This document shows, one piece after another, positions 18,622 to 27,361 of a stretch of 64,000 bases of DNA. The stretch covers positions 124,001 through 188,000 of the forward strand of contig NZ_MDDR01000039.1 in the NCBI RefSeq assembly GCF_001870435.1, read 5' to 3'. The stretch's first letter is position 1, and each line of letters begins with the position of its first letter. The notes beneath the pieces are model-generated. The model was not told the DNA's origin, did not search any database, and was given only the letters and a program-made list of their open reading frames with translations. The translations under genes were made by a program, and so were the position numbers. This DNA is from Pseudomonas costantinii. Its GTDB lineage: Bacteria > Pseudomonadota > Gammaproteobacteria > Pseudomonadales > Pseudomonadaceae.

Positions 18622-19502
18622 GCCAGCGTCAGACCTCGCTCTTCCAGCAACTTCACAAAACTGTTCAAGCTCTGCGACACCGTCCCCCGCCGCCAGATCA
18701 GCCAGGTGTGCAAAATCCTGAAGTTATCCGTCAACGGCCACACACTCACCGCCGTAAACCCCGGCATGCTTTCCAGCATACTGCGCGGCATCAACGCCAA
18801 GCCCGCCCCGGCGCTGATACAGGCGAGCATGCCGTGGTAAGACTCCATCTCGAAGATCTTGCCCGGCACAGCGCCATCCTGTGAGAACCAACGTTCAAAG
18901 TGATGGCGGTACGAGCAGTTCGAGCGAAAGGTATAGATGTTCTCCCCCGCGACATCCTGTCCCCGGGTAATCGGCGCATGATGCAGCGGCGCAATCACCA
19001 CCATCTCTTCTTCAAACACTGCCACCCCTTCCAGCGTGGCATGCAACACCGGCCCATCGACAAACGCTGCCGTCAGCCGCCCCGACAGTACCCCCTCGAT
19101 CATCGTGCCCGATGGCCCGGTGCTCAGGTCCAGTTCGACCTTGGTGTGCTTCTGGTTATAGGCCGCGAGTAACGCCGGAATCCGCACCGCCGCCGTGCTC
19201 TCCAACGAACCCAGGGCAAATGCGCCCTGGGGCTCCTCCCCCGCCACCGTCGCACGGGCTTCCTGCACCAAGTCGAGGATGCGCCGTGCATAACCGAGAA
19301 AATTCCACCCGGCCGGTGACAGGCGTAATCGGCTCTTCTCGCGGATAAACAACTCAACGCCCAGGTCCTGCTCCAGTTGCTTGATGCGCGTGGTCAGGTT
19401 CGACGGCACTCGATGAATCAGCTGTGCGGCGGCGCTGATGCTGCCTTGCTCGGCAACGGCCTTGAAGATTTCCAGCTGCACCAGGTCCAAGTCATTCTCC
19501 AA
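18618..19502 (-). CDS. LysR-family regulator, PtrR-like
   Basis: 294 residues. N-terminal winged HTH (LEIFKAVAEQGSISAAAQLIHRVPSNLTTRI split over residues 9-40) and a C-terminal ligand domain. It is divergent from the succinate-semialdehyde dehydrogenase gene at 19595, as in the known ptrR-sad pair, which suggests it activates or represses that gene in response to a putrescine/GABA breakdown product. The stop codon TAG is inside a REP element, so the last residues may be non-ancestral. Confidence 0.9.
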   Translation of the reverse strand: MENDLDLVQLEIFKAVAEQGSISAAAQLIHRVPSNLTTRIKQLEQDLGVELFIREKSRLRLSPAGWNFLGYARRILDLVQEARATVAGEEPQGAFALGSLESTAAVRIPALLAAYNQKHTKVELDLSTGPSGTMIEGVLSGRLTAAFVDGPVLHATLEGVAVFEEEMVVIAPLHHAPITRGQDVAGENIYTFRSNCSYRHHFERWFSQDGAVPGKIFEMESYHGMLACISAGAGLALMPRSMLESMPGFTAVSVWPLTDNFRILHTWLIWRRGTVSQSLNSFVKLLEERGLTLA

Positions 19503-19594
19503 TCGTGAATGTATTGCTTAATATTATTCAGTTTCCAGAAAAGAGATAGCCCCGTACGCTGGCCTCCATCCCAACTCCTACGCAGGACGGTGCC

Positions 19595-20986
19595 ATGAAC
19601 GCGATCACTCACACCTCTCACGCCCTGTCGATCAACCCCGCCAACGGCGAAACGGTCGGCAGCTACCCGTACGAAACCGAGTCGCAGCTGGACGCCGCCC
19701 TCAACCGCGCCACCGGCGCCTTCCGCACCTGGCGTCGCCAGCCGGTCAGCCAGCGTGCCGAGTTGCTGCTGGCCCTGGCCGGCGCACTGCGTGATCAGGC
19801 CGAAGATATGGCGCAAATGATCACCCTGGAAATGGGCAAACCCATCACCCAGGCCCGTGCCGAGATCGAAAAGTGCGCCCAACTCAGCGAATGGTACGCC
19901 GCCCACGGCCCGGCCATGCTCGCCCCGGAACCGACGCTGGTGGACAACGGCACCGCCCACATCGAATACCGCCCACTGGGCCCGATTCTCGCGGTGATGC
20001 CGTGGAACTTCCCGGTGTGGCAAGTGCTGCGCGGCGCCGTGCCGACGATGCTCGCCGGCAACACCTACGTGCTCAAACACGCACCGAACGTCATGGGCAG
20101 CGCCTACCTGATCCAGCAAGCCTTTAAAAAAGCCGGTTTCGCTGAAGGCCTGTTCGAGGTGATCAACGTGACCACCGATGGTGTATCCAAAGCCATTGCC
20201 GACCCACGCATCGCCGCCGTCACCCTTACCGGCAGCGTACGCGCCGGTATTGCCATCGGCTCCCAGGCCGGTGCTGCACTGAAGAAATGTGTGCTGGAAC
20301 TCGGCGGCTCCGACCCGTTTATCGTGCTCAACGATGCCGACCTCGACGCCGCCGTCCAGGCCGCATTGATCGGCCGCTTCCAGAACAGCGGCCAGGTCTG
20401 CGCCGCCGCCAAGCGCTTGATCGTCGAAGCCGGTGTAGCAGAAGCCTTCACCGCCAAATTCCTCGAAGCCAGCCGTGCCTTGGTCATGGGCGACCCGACG
20501 TCGACCGCCACCTACATCGGCCCGATGGCCCGTTTCGACCTGCGTGACGAACTGCACGGCCAGGTCCAGGCCACCCTGGAAGAAGGCGCGACCCTGCTGC
20601 TGGGCGGCAACAAAGTACCCGGCGCCGGTAACTACTACGAGCCGACCGTGCTGGCAGACGTCACCGACCAGATGACCTCGTTCAAACAGGAACTGTTCGG
20701 CCCGGTAGCCTCGATCATCACCGCCCGCGACGCCGACCACGCTGTGGCCCTGGCCAACGACAGCGAGTTCGGCCTGACCGCCAGCATCTTCACGACTGAC
20801 TCGGCGAAAGCGCGTGATATCGCCAATCAGCTGGAAACCGGTGGGATCTTCGTCAACGCCTTCAGTGTGTCAGACCCTCGGGTGGCGTTTGGTGGCGTGA
20901 AGAAGAGCGGATTCGGTCGGGAGTTGTCGCACTTTGGTGTGCGCGAATTCTGCAATGCGCAGACGGTGTGGCTGGATCGAAAATAA
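19595..20986 (+). CDS. sad: NAD-dependent succinate-semialdehyde dehydrogenase (Sad/YneI type)
   Basis: 463 residues of the aldehyde dehydrogenase superfamily. The Rossmann segment MPWNFPVWQ, the catalytic Glu in LELGGSDPF and the catalytic Cys in NSGQVCAAAKR are present. The short N-terminus and LEMGKPITQARAEIEKCA fit the Sad/YneI group rather than GabD. It oxidises succinate semialdehyde to succinate at the end of putrescine/GABA breakdown. Divergent from its likely LysR regulator. Confidence 0.92.
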   Translation: MNAITHTSHALSINPANGETVGSYPYETESQLDAALNRATGAFRTWRRQPVSQRAELLLALAGALRDQAEDMAQMITLEMGKPITQARAEIEKCAQLSEWYAAHGPAMLAPEPTLVDNGTAHIEYRPLGPILAVMPWNFPVWQVLRGAVPTMLAGNTYVLKHAPNVMGSAYLIQQAFKKAGFAEGLFEVINVTTDGVSKAIADPRIAAVTLTGSVRAGIAIGSQAGAALKKCVLELGGSDPFIVLNDADLDAAVQAALIGRFQNSGQVCAAAKRLIVEAGVAEAFTAKFLEASRALVMGDPTSTATYIGPMARFDLRDELHGQVQATLEEGATLLLGGNKVPGAGNYYEPTVLADVTDQMTSFKQELFGPVASIITARDADHAVALANDSEFGLTASIFTTDSAKARDIANQLETGGIFVNAFSVSDPRVAFGGVKKSGFGRELSHFGVREFCNAQTVWLDRK

Positions 20987-21028
20987 CGTCAACCACCACA
21001 CCGCCGGCGAGGGCGAAAGGTCACACGA

Positions 21029-21658
21029 TCACTTCTTGACCGGCGCATCCCAACAATCGGGCTTGCGTGCGCACACGTTGTACTGCCGGTCCATCAGCGC
21101 CATGCGGTTCAGGTGCGCATCCGTGGCGTCCTTGAATGACTGCTCGCTGGTCATCAAGTACGTCGCCGTGCGGTCGCTCATCCGCGCACTCAGCTGGCGT
21201 CGGGTATTGGCATCCACCCCCTGAGGGGTGGTGGCCATCGCCTGCAGGGTCGAATCACTCAAACGGCTCAACTCATCCCGATAGGTCCGCGTGTACTGCT
21301 CGCGCGCTGCGTCGTGCCGGTGATTCAAGTCGTACTGCATCGCCTCCAGGTTTTGCTTGTAGAGCGCCCAGTATGCATCCGGCAACACGCCGCCATCCTG
21401 CTTGCGCAACCGGGCGATTCGTTCGTCATTGCTCACTGTGGGTTGCAACACGGGTTTGAGCGATGAAACCACCGCCGGGTCCTGATTGATGATCTGATCG
21501 ATCCAGCCCTCGCGCGCAGGGCTCGACGGCAGGGCCTGGCCCAACGCTTCAAGCTTCAACGGCGCAACCGGTGCAGACGGCGCAATGGATTGCGCACACC
21601 CCGAAAGCAGTAGCACAGCGGTCAGTGGGGCCAACGCCAATGCATGACTCAATCGCAT
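21029..21658 (-). CDS. Lipoprotein of unknown function
   Basis: 209 residues from ATG at 21658, chosen because GGGAG precedes it and because it starts a lipoprotein signal peptide with lipobox LLSGC (Cys at residue 21). The C-terminal half (LPDAYWALYKQN ... MDRQYNVCARKPDCW) matches the C-terminal part of the adjacent upstream lipoprotein, so these are tandem paralogues. It lies 29 bases downstream of that gene, probably in the same operon. Confidence 0.8.
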   Translation of the reverse strand: MRLSHALALAPLTAVLLLSGCAQSIAPSAPVAPLKLEALGQALPSSPAREGWIDQIINQDPAVVSSLKPVLQPTVSNDERIARLRKQDGGVLPDAYWALYKQNLEAMQYDLNHRHDAAREQYTRTYRDELSRLSDSTLQAMATTPQGVDANTRRQLSARMSDRTATYLMTSEQSFKDATDAHLNRMALMDRQYNVCARKPDCWDAPVKK

Positions 21659-21687
21659 AAATTCTCCCTGATTAATCCATTCTCGTT

Positions 21688-22728
21688 TTAATTTTGCCAG
21701 CACTGTGCATACCGTTCGCACACGCCATAACGCTTATCCAGTTCAGCCATGTGCGCCCAATTCTCTGCCGCTGCTTCCTTTTCCAATTGTTCACTGAGCC
21801 GGTGGTAGGCCAGCAGCATCGAACTGTTGAGCGCCAACGCCTGGGTGACATCGGTCGCCGGGGTATCGGGCACCAGCGTTTTGATCGTTGGCGTGTCCAT
21901 GCGAGAGAGACGCGCACGGTATTCAACCTTGTACTGCTCAAGCGCCTTGGCCTTTACGCCACTTGCCTGCACCAGGTAAGTCACGACGTTCTGGCGGTAT
22001 TGCGCCCAGTAGGCATCCGGCAGATCCAGGTTCACCTGCTCCTTACGCTTGCTAACCACCAACTCGGCTGCCTCGGCCCGCGCGCCTTCGTTCGCAGGCG
22101 TGATCACGGGTTTCATGTCCGCGACGATGCTCTGCGAAATAATCTGCTCGGCCAGGGCATCACGCTCAGGTGTGGCGGGCAGGCCTTTGGGGGGCACCGG
22201 GAACAGCGCGTTGGTGCCCATACAACTGGGTATGCCTTTATTCACCAACGGCACGGGCGTACGCGCCACCTGACCCTGCACGGTGTGCAGGCGCTTGAGC
22301 GTGGTCATGCATTGGCGGCCGGCCTGGTTGAAGGTCAACTCATATTCCGCGCCACTTTGCGGTGTGAAGGTAAAGGCCATGCCACACACAGAACCTGTGC
22401 CTTGGGTGTTCAAGTGCAGCAACAACGCTTTGTTGGGAGGCAGCCGGATTTCCAGATAAGGATTTTTCTCGGAGAGCGGCGGCATCGACATGTCCGCCCG
22501 CCTGCGGGTGTTGGCGAGGAACAGGTTATTGAGGATGCCCGTGGTCTGGCCACCGCAATGCTCCTCGTCCAGCACGCTCAGCGTGGCACTGCTCAGGTCG
22601 CTGATGAAACGCAGCTTGGCGGCGTCCGGCTCGGTGGCATCGGGGTAAGATCCCGAGACACTGCAACCACTCAACATCAATGCGAAAGCGGCCGCACCGA
22701 ATGCACGACCCGCAAAAAACTTATTCAT
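21688..22728 (-). CDS. Lipoprotein of unknown function, paralogue of the next gene
   Basis: 346 residues with lipobox MLSGC (Cys22). The N-terminal half has paired Cys (HCGGQ, SVCGM, RQCMT) and may be a separate domain. The C-terminal half contains LPDAYWAQYRQN and LDKRYGVCERYAQCW, shared with the smaller lipoprotein at 21029-21658. No family recognised. Confidence 0.82.
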   Translation of the reverse strand: MNKFFAGRAFGAAAFALMLSGCSVSGSYPDATEPDAAKLRFISDLSSATLSVLDEEHCGGQTTGILNNLFLANTRRRADMSMPPLSEKNPYLEIRLPPNKALLLHLNTQGTGSVCGMAFTFTPQSGAEYELTFNQAGRQCMTTLKRLHTVQGQVARTPVPLVNKGIPSCMGTNALFPVPPKGLPATPERDALAEQIISQSIVADMKPVITPANEGARAEAAELVVSKRKEQVNLDLPDAYWAQYRQNVVTYLVQASGVKAKALEQYKVEYRARLSRMDTPTIKTLVPDTPATDVTQALALNSSMLLAYHRLSEQLEKEAAAENWAHMAELDKRYGVCERYAQCWQN

Positions 22729-22814
22729 GGAAAGCTGTCATCCTTAACGCAGTAGTGGCCAATCGCCCATCATAATGGGAAAGTTACCTTTTGTTTCGAT
22801 AGAATGAGGACTGA

Positions 22815-23375
22815 ATGTTTAAGGTAAGTCAGCTATGTGTGATTGCCGTCACAGCCTTGGTGAGTGGTTGCTCATCATTGCCTCCGGAAATGGCGTTGGA
22901 CTCGAAAGTCTACTCGGTAGAAAACGCCGGGATTGTCCTGGGCGCCTTGGTCGATGGCGGCCCCTACGGCACCTGGCTGAGCTTTCGTGACGTAGACACC
23001 GGCAAGGAATACGGCTGGGGGCCCAAGGACTATTACTCGGCCTGGTTACCCGCCGGCACCTATGAAATGACCGACCTGGGCTCGCGTCGCGGAGTCATGG
23101 GCCCCTACTCCAAACCCCTGCGCTTTACCGTAACCAAAGGCCAGATCAACTACCTGGGCGAGATGACCTACGGCTGCCCGCTCGCGGCACACCCGGCCGC
23201 CCTCTATGGCGTGAAGAACTGCGGGGTTCTGGCGTTGGCCACCTGTACGGTCGACTATCCCAGCATTGGCGTGTGCGTGGTGGACAGGCAAGAGCAGTCG
23301 GTGCGCACCTTCGTGAAGCAACACCCGCAATTCTCCGAACTGCCGGTCAAACCGGCCGTGATGTCGACGCGTTAA
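22815..23375 (+). CDS. Lipoprotein of unknown function
   Basis: 186 residues. Signal peptide with lipobox VSGCS (Cys19). The body is a likely beta-rich domain (YGTWLSFRDVDTGKEYGWGPKDYYSAWLPAGTYEM, split in the text) with paired Cys near the C-terminus. Divergent from the two paralogous lipoproteins. Function unknown. Confidence 0.82.
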   Translation: MFKVSQLCVIAVTALVSGCSSLPPEMALDSKVYSVENAGIVLGALVDGGPYGTWLSFRDVDTGKEYGWGPKDYYSAWLPAGTYEMTDLGSRRGVMGPYSKPLRFTVTKGQINYLGEMTYGCPLAAHPAALYGVKNCGVLALATCTVDYPSIGVCVVDRQEQSVRTFVKQHPQFSELPVKPAVMSTR

Positions 23376-23389
23376 TCGCTTACCATACC

Positions 23390-23560
23390 GCGCCGGTTCC
23401 CAAACGGGACTAATAGGGAATCCGAAGCGCGGTACACCGCGCCAATCGGAACTGCCCCCGCAACTGTAGGTGCTGAGCCTGCTCCCCACTGCCACTGGAC
23501 CACGTCCGGGAAGGCCGGAGCATGGCGACGACGCATCAGTCAGGAGACCTGCCGGCCCAG
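23390..23560 (+). ncRNA. Cobalamin riboswitch
   Basis: Conserved elements appear in order: GGTTCCC/TAGGGAA at the base, the GGAACTGCCCCCGCAACTGT segment, GCCACTG, GGGAAGGCC and the B12 box AGTCAGGAGACCTGCC at 23538-23553. It lies 130 bases before the start of the ABC importer operon and should shut it off when adenosylcobalamin is plentiful. Confidence 0.92.
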
Positions 23561-23686
23561 CACATTCACTAACCGGCGGGGTGTCCGGGAAGGACATCCG
23601 TGCCCTGCCAGACCGGCAGCGTTCGAGGGTGTATTTCCGCGCCGTACCTCCCCTGCTTCACGTACGGTTCACCCGGAGATTGCCCC

Positions 23687-24697
23687 ATGCTGCCACGCGT
23701 TACCGCCCTGATCACCGGCCTGGGTTTCTGTGCCCTGGCCCAAGCGACGCCGACTCATTACCCGCTGACCCTCGAAAACTGCGGCAGCAGCCTCAGCTTC
23801 CAACAGGCCCCCGCGCGCAGCGTGACCATCGGCCAGGCCGCTACCGAAATGCTCTACGCCCTGGGTGTGGGCGATAAAGTGGTCGGCACCTCACTGTGGT
23901 TCAACAACGTATTGCCGCAGTTCAAGGCGCAAAACGACACAATCGAGCGCCTGGCCAACAACGAGCCTAGCTTCGAAGCCGTCATCGCCAAGCGCCCGCA
24001 ACTGGTGGCCGCCGAGCTTGAATGGGTGGTCGGCCCGCAAGGCGTGGTCGGTACTCGCGAGCAGTTTCACGAACTGAAGATTCCCACCTACCTGCTGCCC
24101 TCCGACTGCGAAGGCAAGGACAACCTGGTGGGCGCCGACGGCACGCGGCTGGAGCCGTTCCGCATCGAGACCATTTACAAGAGCATCAGCCAACTGGCCG
24201 AGATTTTCGACGTACAGGATCGCGGCCAGCAACTGAACGACGAGCTCAAGGCACGCCTGGCCAACTCCGTCGCCACCGTGCAGAGCAAAGGCCTCAAGCA
24301 AGCCAGCGCGCTGGTGTGGTTCTCCAGCGCCGAGATGGCCAGCGACCCGTATGTGGCCGGCCACAAGGGCATTCCCGAATTCATGCTGCAAACCCTGGGC
24401 CTGCACAACGTGGTGCAGTCCGATGAAGAGTGGCCCGCCGTCGGCTGGGAAACCATCGCCAAGGCCAACCCGACGTTTTTGGTGATCGCGCGCATGGACC
24501 GCCGCCGCTACCCGGCCGACGACCATGAAAAGAAACTCGCCTTCCTGCGCAGCGACCCGGTGACCCGCAACATGGACGCCGTGAAAAACAACCGCATCAT
24601 CATCCTCGACGCCCTGGCGCTGCAGGCCAGCGTGCGCATGTTCGATGGCCTTGAACAACTGGCCAGCGCCATCGACGGCTACGACCTGCCGAAATGA
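23687..24697 (+). CDS. Periplasmic binding protein of a corrinoid ABC importer (BtuF-like)
   Basis: 336 residues from ATG at 23687 (GGAG upstream); a longer frame reaches 23600 but overlaps the leader. Signal peptide ends about ALAQA. The two-lobed fold of siderophore/cobalamin binding proteins is suggested by RSVTIGQAATEMLYALGVGDKVVG and the late FDGLEQLASAI. The riboswitch in front points to cobalamin or a corrinoid, although the family also binds ferric siderophores. Overlaps the permease gene by 4 bases. Confidence 0.88.
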   Translation: MLPRVTALITGLGFCALAQATPTHYPLTLENCGSSLSFQQAPARSVTIGQAATEMLYALGVGDKVVGTSLWFNNVLPQFKAQNDTIERLANNEPSFEAVIAKRPQLVAAELEWVVGPQGVVGTREQFHELKIPTYLLPSDCEGKDNLVGADGTRLEPFRIETIYKSISQLAEIFDVQDRGQQLNDELKARLANSVATVQSKGLKQASALVWFSSAEMASDPYVAGHKGIPEFMLQTLGLHNVVQSDEEWPAVGWETIAKANPTFLVIARMDRRRYPADDHEKKLAFLRSDPVTRNMDAVKNNRIIILDALALQASVRMFDGLEQLASAIDGYDLPK

Positions 24698-25698
24698 TGC
24701 GAACCCTACTTGCCCTGACGCTGCTACTGGTTGCCGTACTCGCTGGCGTGGCCATCGGCGAAACCGCCATCTCGCCGCAGGTGGTGTTGCAGGTGCTCGC
24801 CAACAAACTGTGGGCAGCGGGTTATGTGCTGGACCCGATCGACGAAGGCGTGGTGTGGAACTACCGCCTGACCCGCGCGTTGGTCGCCGCTGCGTGCGGT
24901 GCAGGGCTGGCCACCTGCGGGGTGATTTTGCAGTCGTTGCTGCGTAACCCATTGGCCGATCCTTACCTGCTGGGCATCAGCGCCGGCGCCTCAACCGGTG
25001 CGGTACTCGTCGCGCTGATCGGCGTGGGCGGTGGTTTGATCTCGCTGTCGGCAGGCGCATTTGTCGGCGCGATGGCGGCGTTTGCCCTGGTGATTCTGCT
25101 GGCGCGCGCCAGCGGCTCGTCCAGCGGCACCGGGCAGATCATCCTCGCGGGCATCGCCGGCTCTCAGTTGTTCAACGCCCTCACCGCGTTCCTGATCACC
25201 AAGTCGGCCAGCTCCGAACAGGCGCGCGGCATCATGTTCTGGCTGCTGGGCAACCTCAGCGGCGTGCGCTGGCCGTCGGTATGGCTGGCGGTGCCGGTGG
25301 CGGTCGCAGGCTTGGCCGTCTGCCTGTGGCACCGTCGCGCGCTGGATGCGTTCACCTTCGGTACAGACTCGGCCGCCTCGCTGGGCATCCCGGTGCGCCG
25401 CGTGCAGTTTGTGCTGGTGGGCTGCGCCGCGCTGGTCACGGCGGTGATGGTGTCGATTGTCGGCTCTATCGGCTTTGTCGGCCTGGTCATTCCGCATGCC
25501 GTGCGCCTGCTGCTGGGCACCGGTCATTCGCGATTGCTGCCGGCCAGCGCCTTGGGTGGCGCGTTGTTTTTGATCGCCGCCGATGTGCTGTCGCGCACCT
25601 TGATCAAGGGCCAGGTTATTCCGGTGGGCGTGGTCACCGCATTGGTCGGCGCGCCGGTATTTGCGTTGATTTTGATTGGCCGGAGGAACGCCCGATGA
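24694..25698 (+). CDS. FecCD-family permease of the corrinoid importer (BtuC-like)
   Basis: 334 residues, about 10 membrane helices. FecCD signatures: NPLADPYLLGISAGASTG and GFVGLVIPHAVRLLLGTGH, the latter being the contact loop for the ATPase. Start overlaps the stop of the binding protein and its stop overlaps the ATG of the ATPase, so the three genes are translationally coupled. Confidence 0.93.
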   Translation: MMRTLLALTLLLVAVLAGVAIGETAISPQVVLQVLANKLWAAGYVLDPIDEGVVWNYRLTRALVAAACGAGLATCGVILQSLLRNPLADPYLLGISAGASTGAVLVALIGVGGGLISLSAGAFVGAMAAFALVILLARASGSSSGTGQIILAGIAGSQLFNALTAFLITKSASSEQARGIMFWLLGNLSGVRWPSVWLAVPVAVAGLAVCLWHRRALDAFTFGTDSAASLGIPVRRVQFVLVGCAALVTAVMVSIVGSIGFVGLVIPHAVRLLLGTGHSRLLPASALGGALFLIAADVLSRTLIKGQVIPVGVVTALVGAPVFALILIGRRNAR

Positions 25699-26459
25699 GT
25701 GTGCTGAGTTGCACCGGCCTGGGCTTCAAGGTGCGTGAGGCTGAGTTGCTGCGCGATATTCACTTGGACATTCAAGTGGGGGAAACCTTGGGGATTGTCG
25801 GGCCGAACGGCTCAGGCAAATCCACGCTGCTCAAACTGCTCTCGGGTTTGCGCACGCCTGCGTCAGGCGAAGTACGGCTGGGCGGCCAACGCCTGGGCGA
25901 GCTGTCCCGTCGCACCATCGCGCAACAATTGGCGGTGGTGGAACAACAGGCCGACACCGACGACGCCATCCGTGTGTTCGACGCCGTAGCCCTGGGCCGC
26001 ACGCCGTGGCTGTCGGCGCTGAGCCCGTGGTCCAGCGAAGACGACGCCATCGTGCGCCAGGCGCTGCAGGATGTAGACGCCACCCACCTGAGCAAACGCG
26101 CCTGGCGCAGCCTGTCCGGCGGCGAGCGCCAACGCGTGCACATCGCCCGCGCGCTGGCACAACGGCCGCAGATTTTGTTGCTGGATGAGCCGACCAATCA
26201 CCTGGATATCCAGCATCAACTGGCGATTTTGAAAGGCGTGCAGGCGCTGCCCGTGACCACCTTGATTGCCCTGCATGACCTTAACCAAGCGCTGACCTGT
26301 GACCGCTTGGCCGTGCTGGATCGCGGGCGATTGGTGGCGCTCGGCAAGCCGCTGGAAGTGCTGACGCCGCAACGGTTGCAGGAGACCTTTGGGGTGCAGG
26401 CGCACTATCTGACGGACCCGTTTGATGGGGCGCAGATACTGCGGTTGCGCTCTAACTGA
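25695..26459 (+). CDS. ATPase of the corrinoid importer (BtuD-like)
   Basis: 254 residues from ATG at 25695, with GGAGGA upstream. Walker A GPNGSGKST, ABC signature LSGGERQRV, Walker B ILLLDEP, and H-loop ALHDLNQ are intact. It powers the FecCD permease. The fused longer frame starting at 25281 is an out-of-frame reading of the permease and not real. Confidence 0.95.
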   Translation: MSVLSCTGLGFKVREAELLRDIHLDIQVGETLGIVGPNGSGKSTLLKLLSGLRTPASGEVRLGGQRLGELSRRTIAQQLAVVEQQADTDDAIRVFDAVALGRTPWLSALSPWSSEDDAIVRQALQDVDATHLSKRAWRSLSGGERQRVHIARALAQRPQILLLDEPTNHLDIQHQLAILKGVQALPVTTLIALHDLNQALTCDRLAVLDRGRLVALGKPLEVLTPQRLQETFGVQAHYLTDPFDGAQILRLRSN

Positions 26460-26488
26460 CGGCTTACTTCGAAACAACACAGTTCTAA

Positions 26489-26598
26489 TGTGGGAGCCGT
26501 CGAGCTTTAGCGAGGCCGCGAAGACGGCGGCACTGCCGATAGAGATATCGCCTGACCCACCGCTTTCGCGGCCTCGCTAAAGCTCGACGGCTCCCACA
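26489..26598. repeat. REP doublet (inverted pair)
   Basis: TGTGGGAGCCGTCGAGCTTT-type REP at 26489-26520 and its inverse at 26567-26598 surround a 46-base loop. Confidence 0.9.
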
Positions 26599-26679
26599 GG
26601 GGGGATCTGCGGTGCTTGAAAAATCTCTATAGGCAGGCCCATCGCGCCGGGCGCCCGCTAGCCAGCGATGAAGATCCAA

Positions 26680-26745
26680 TGTAGGAGTTGTCGAGCTTTA
26701 GCGAGGCTGCGAAGGCGGCGGCATTGTCGATAGAGATGTCGCTGA
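26680..26745. repeat. Single REP with extended flank
   Basis: The REP core at 26680-26711 plus the next 34 bases repeat the sequence at 26489-26553 (both continue into a GATAGAGAT segment), so this is a direct copy of the left half of the doublet. The rest of 26460-26879 shows no gene. Confidence 0.8.
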
Positions 26746-26879
26746 AGTGACTTGGAATAAACCCACACACGCGTCTAAACATCTTATGGAAAATACACCG
26801 AGCGTAAGCCCATATTCAGTGCAAAGCCCTGCACCCTGAGCTAAACCTCATAGCACCTTAGCCATACAAGATCGCAGAA

Positions 26880-27278
26880 ATGCTAACCACACCAGCCTTG
26901 TTCAGCGCCTGCCATGACAACGGTTGGCGGTCCGTTTATCTATGCCTTCAATTCAAAAAGCAGGATTTTTACCTGACGATCGAGCAAGGCAGTACCGGCA
27001 ACTTTCACCTCAAGGTGAAAGGCGCGGACGCTGCCAAGGTGTCCGCCTTTTTTGCCGCCCCGGCGCCCTCACAGGTCGTGAAATGGAAGCCACTAAGCTA
27101 TGCGTGGTACCGGCTATGGTTTGTAAACAGCAAAAAAACCGACGAGATCAACCTGCGCATACTCGTTATGACGCCGCTGTCCATTAGATTCACGTCTGTG
27201 CCGTTCTCCGTGAACAAACTGGTGCAGCTTGGCCATGCCTGGCAGGCTTTGGCCGCTAGCCCTCCAGACCCGACTTGA
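26880..27278 (+). CDS. Hypothetical protein
   Basis: 132 residues, no family recognised and no clear ribosome binding site before the ATG. The composition is protein-like (alternating hydrophobic stretches such as VYLCLQFKKQDFYLTI) and it is less GC-rich than its neighbours, which may indicate foreign origin. No signal peptide or membrane helix. It ends 4 bases past the earliest possible start of chrA. Confidence 0.5.
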   Translation: MLTTPALFSACHDNGWRSVYLCLQFKKQDFYLTIEQGSTGNFHLKVKGADAAKVSAFFAAPAPSQVVKWKPLSYAWYRLWFVNSKKTDEINLRILVMTPLSIRFTSVPFSVNKLVQLGHAWQALAASPPDPT

Positions 27279-27361
27279 GCGCCCGCTGCGTTATCCACTT
27301 CCGGCTATACGCCAAGGTGCCTCCACGCAGCGCCGTTACACCCAAACCAGAGAGCCCGAAC

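Noticed and set aside
25281..25694. N-terminal extension of the BtuD-like ATPase
   Set aside because: It is the permease gene read out of frame; the ATPase starts at 25695 with a good ribosome binding site.
26924..27187. Alternative plus-strand frame overlapping the gene at 26880
   Set aside because: Arg/Gln-rich composition typical of a shadow frame; the frame from 26880 looks more protein-like.
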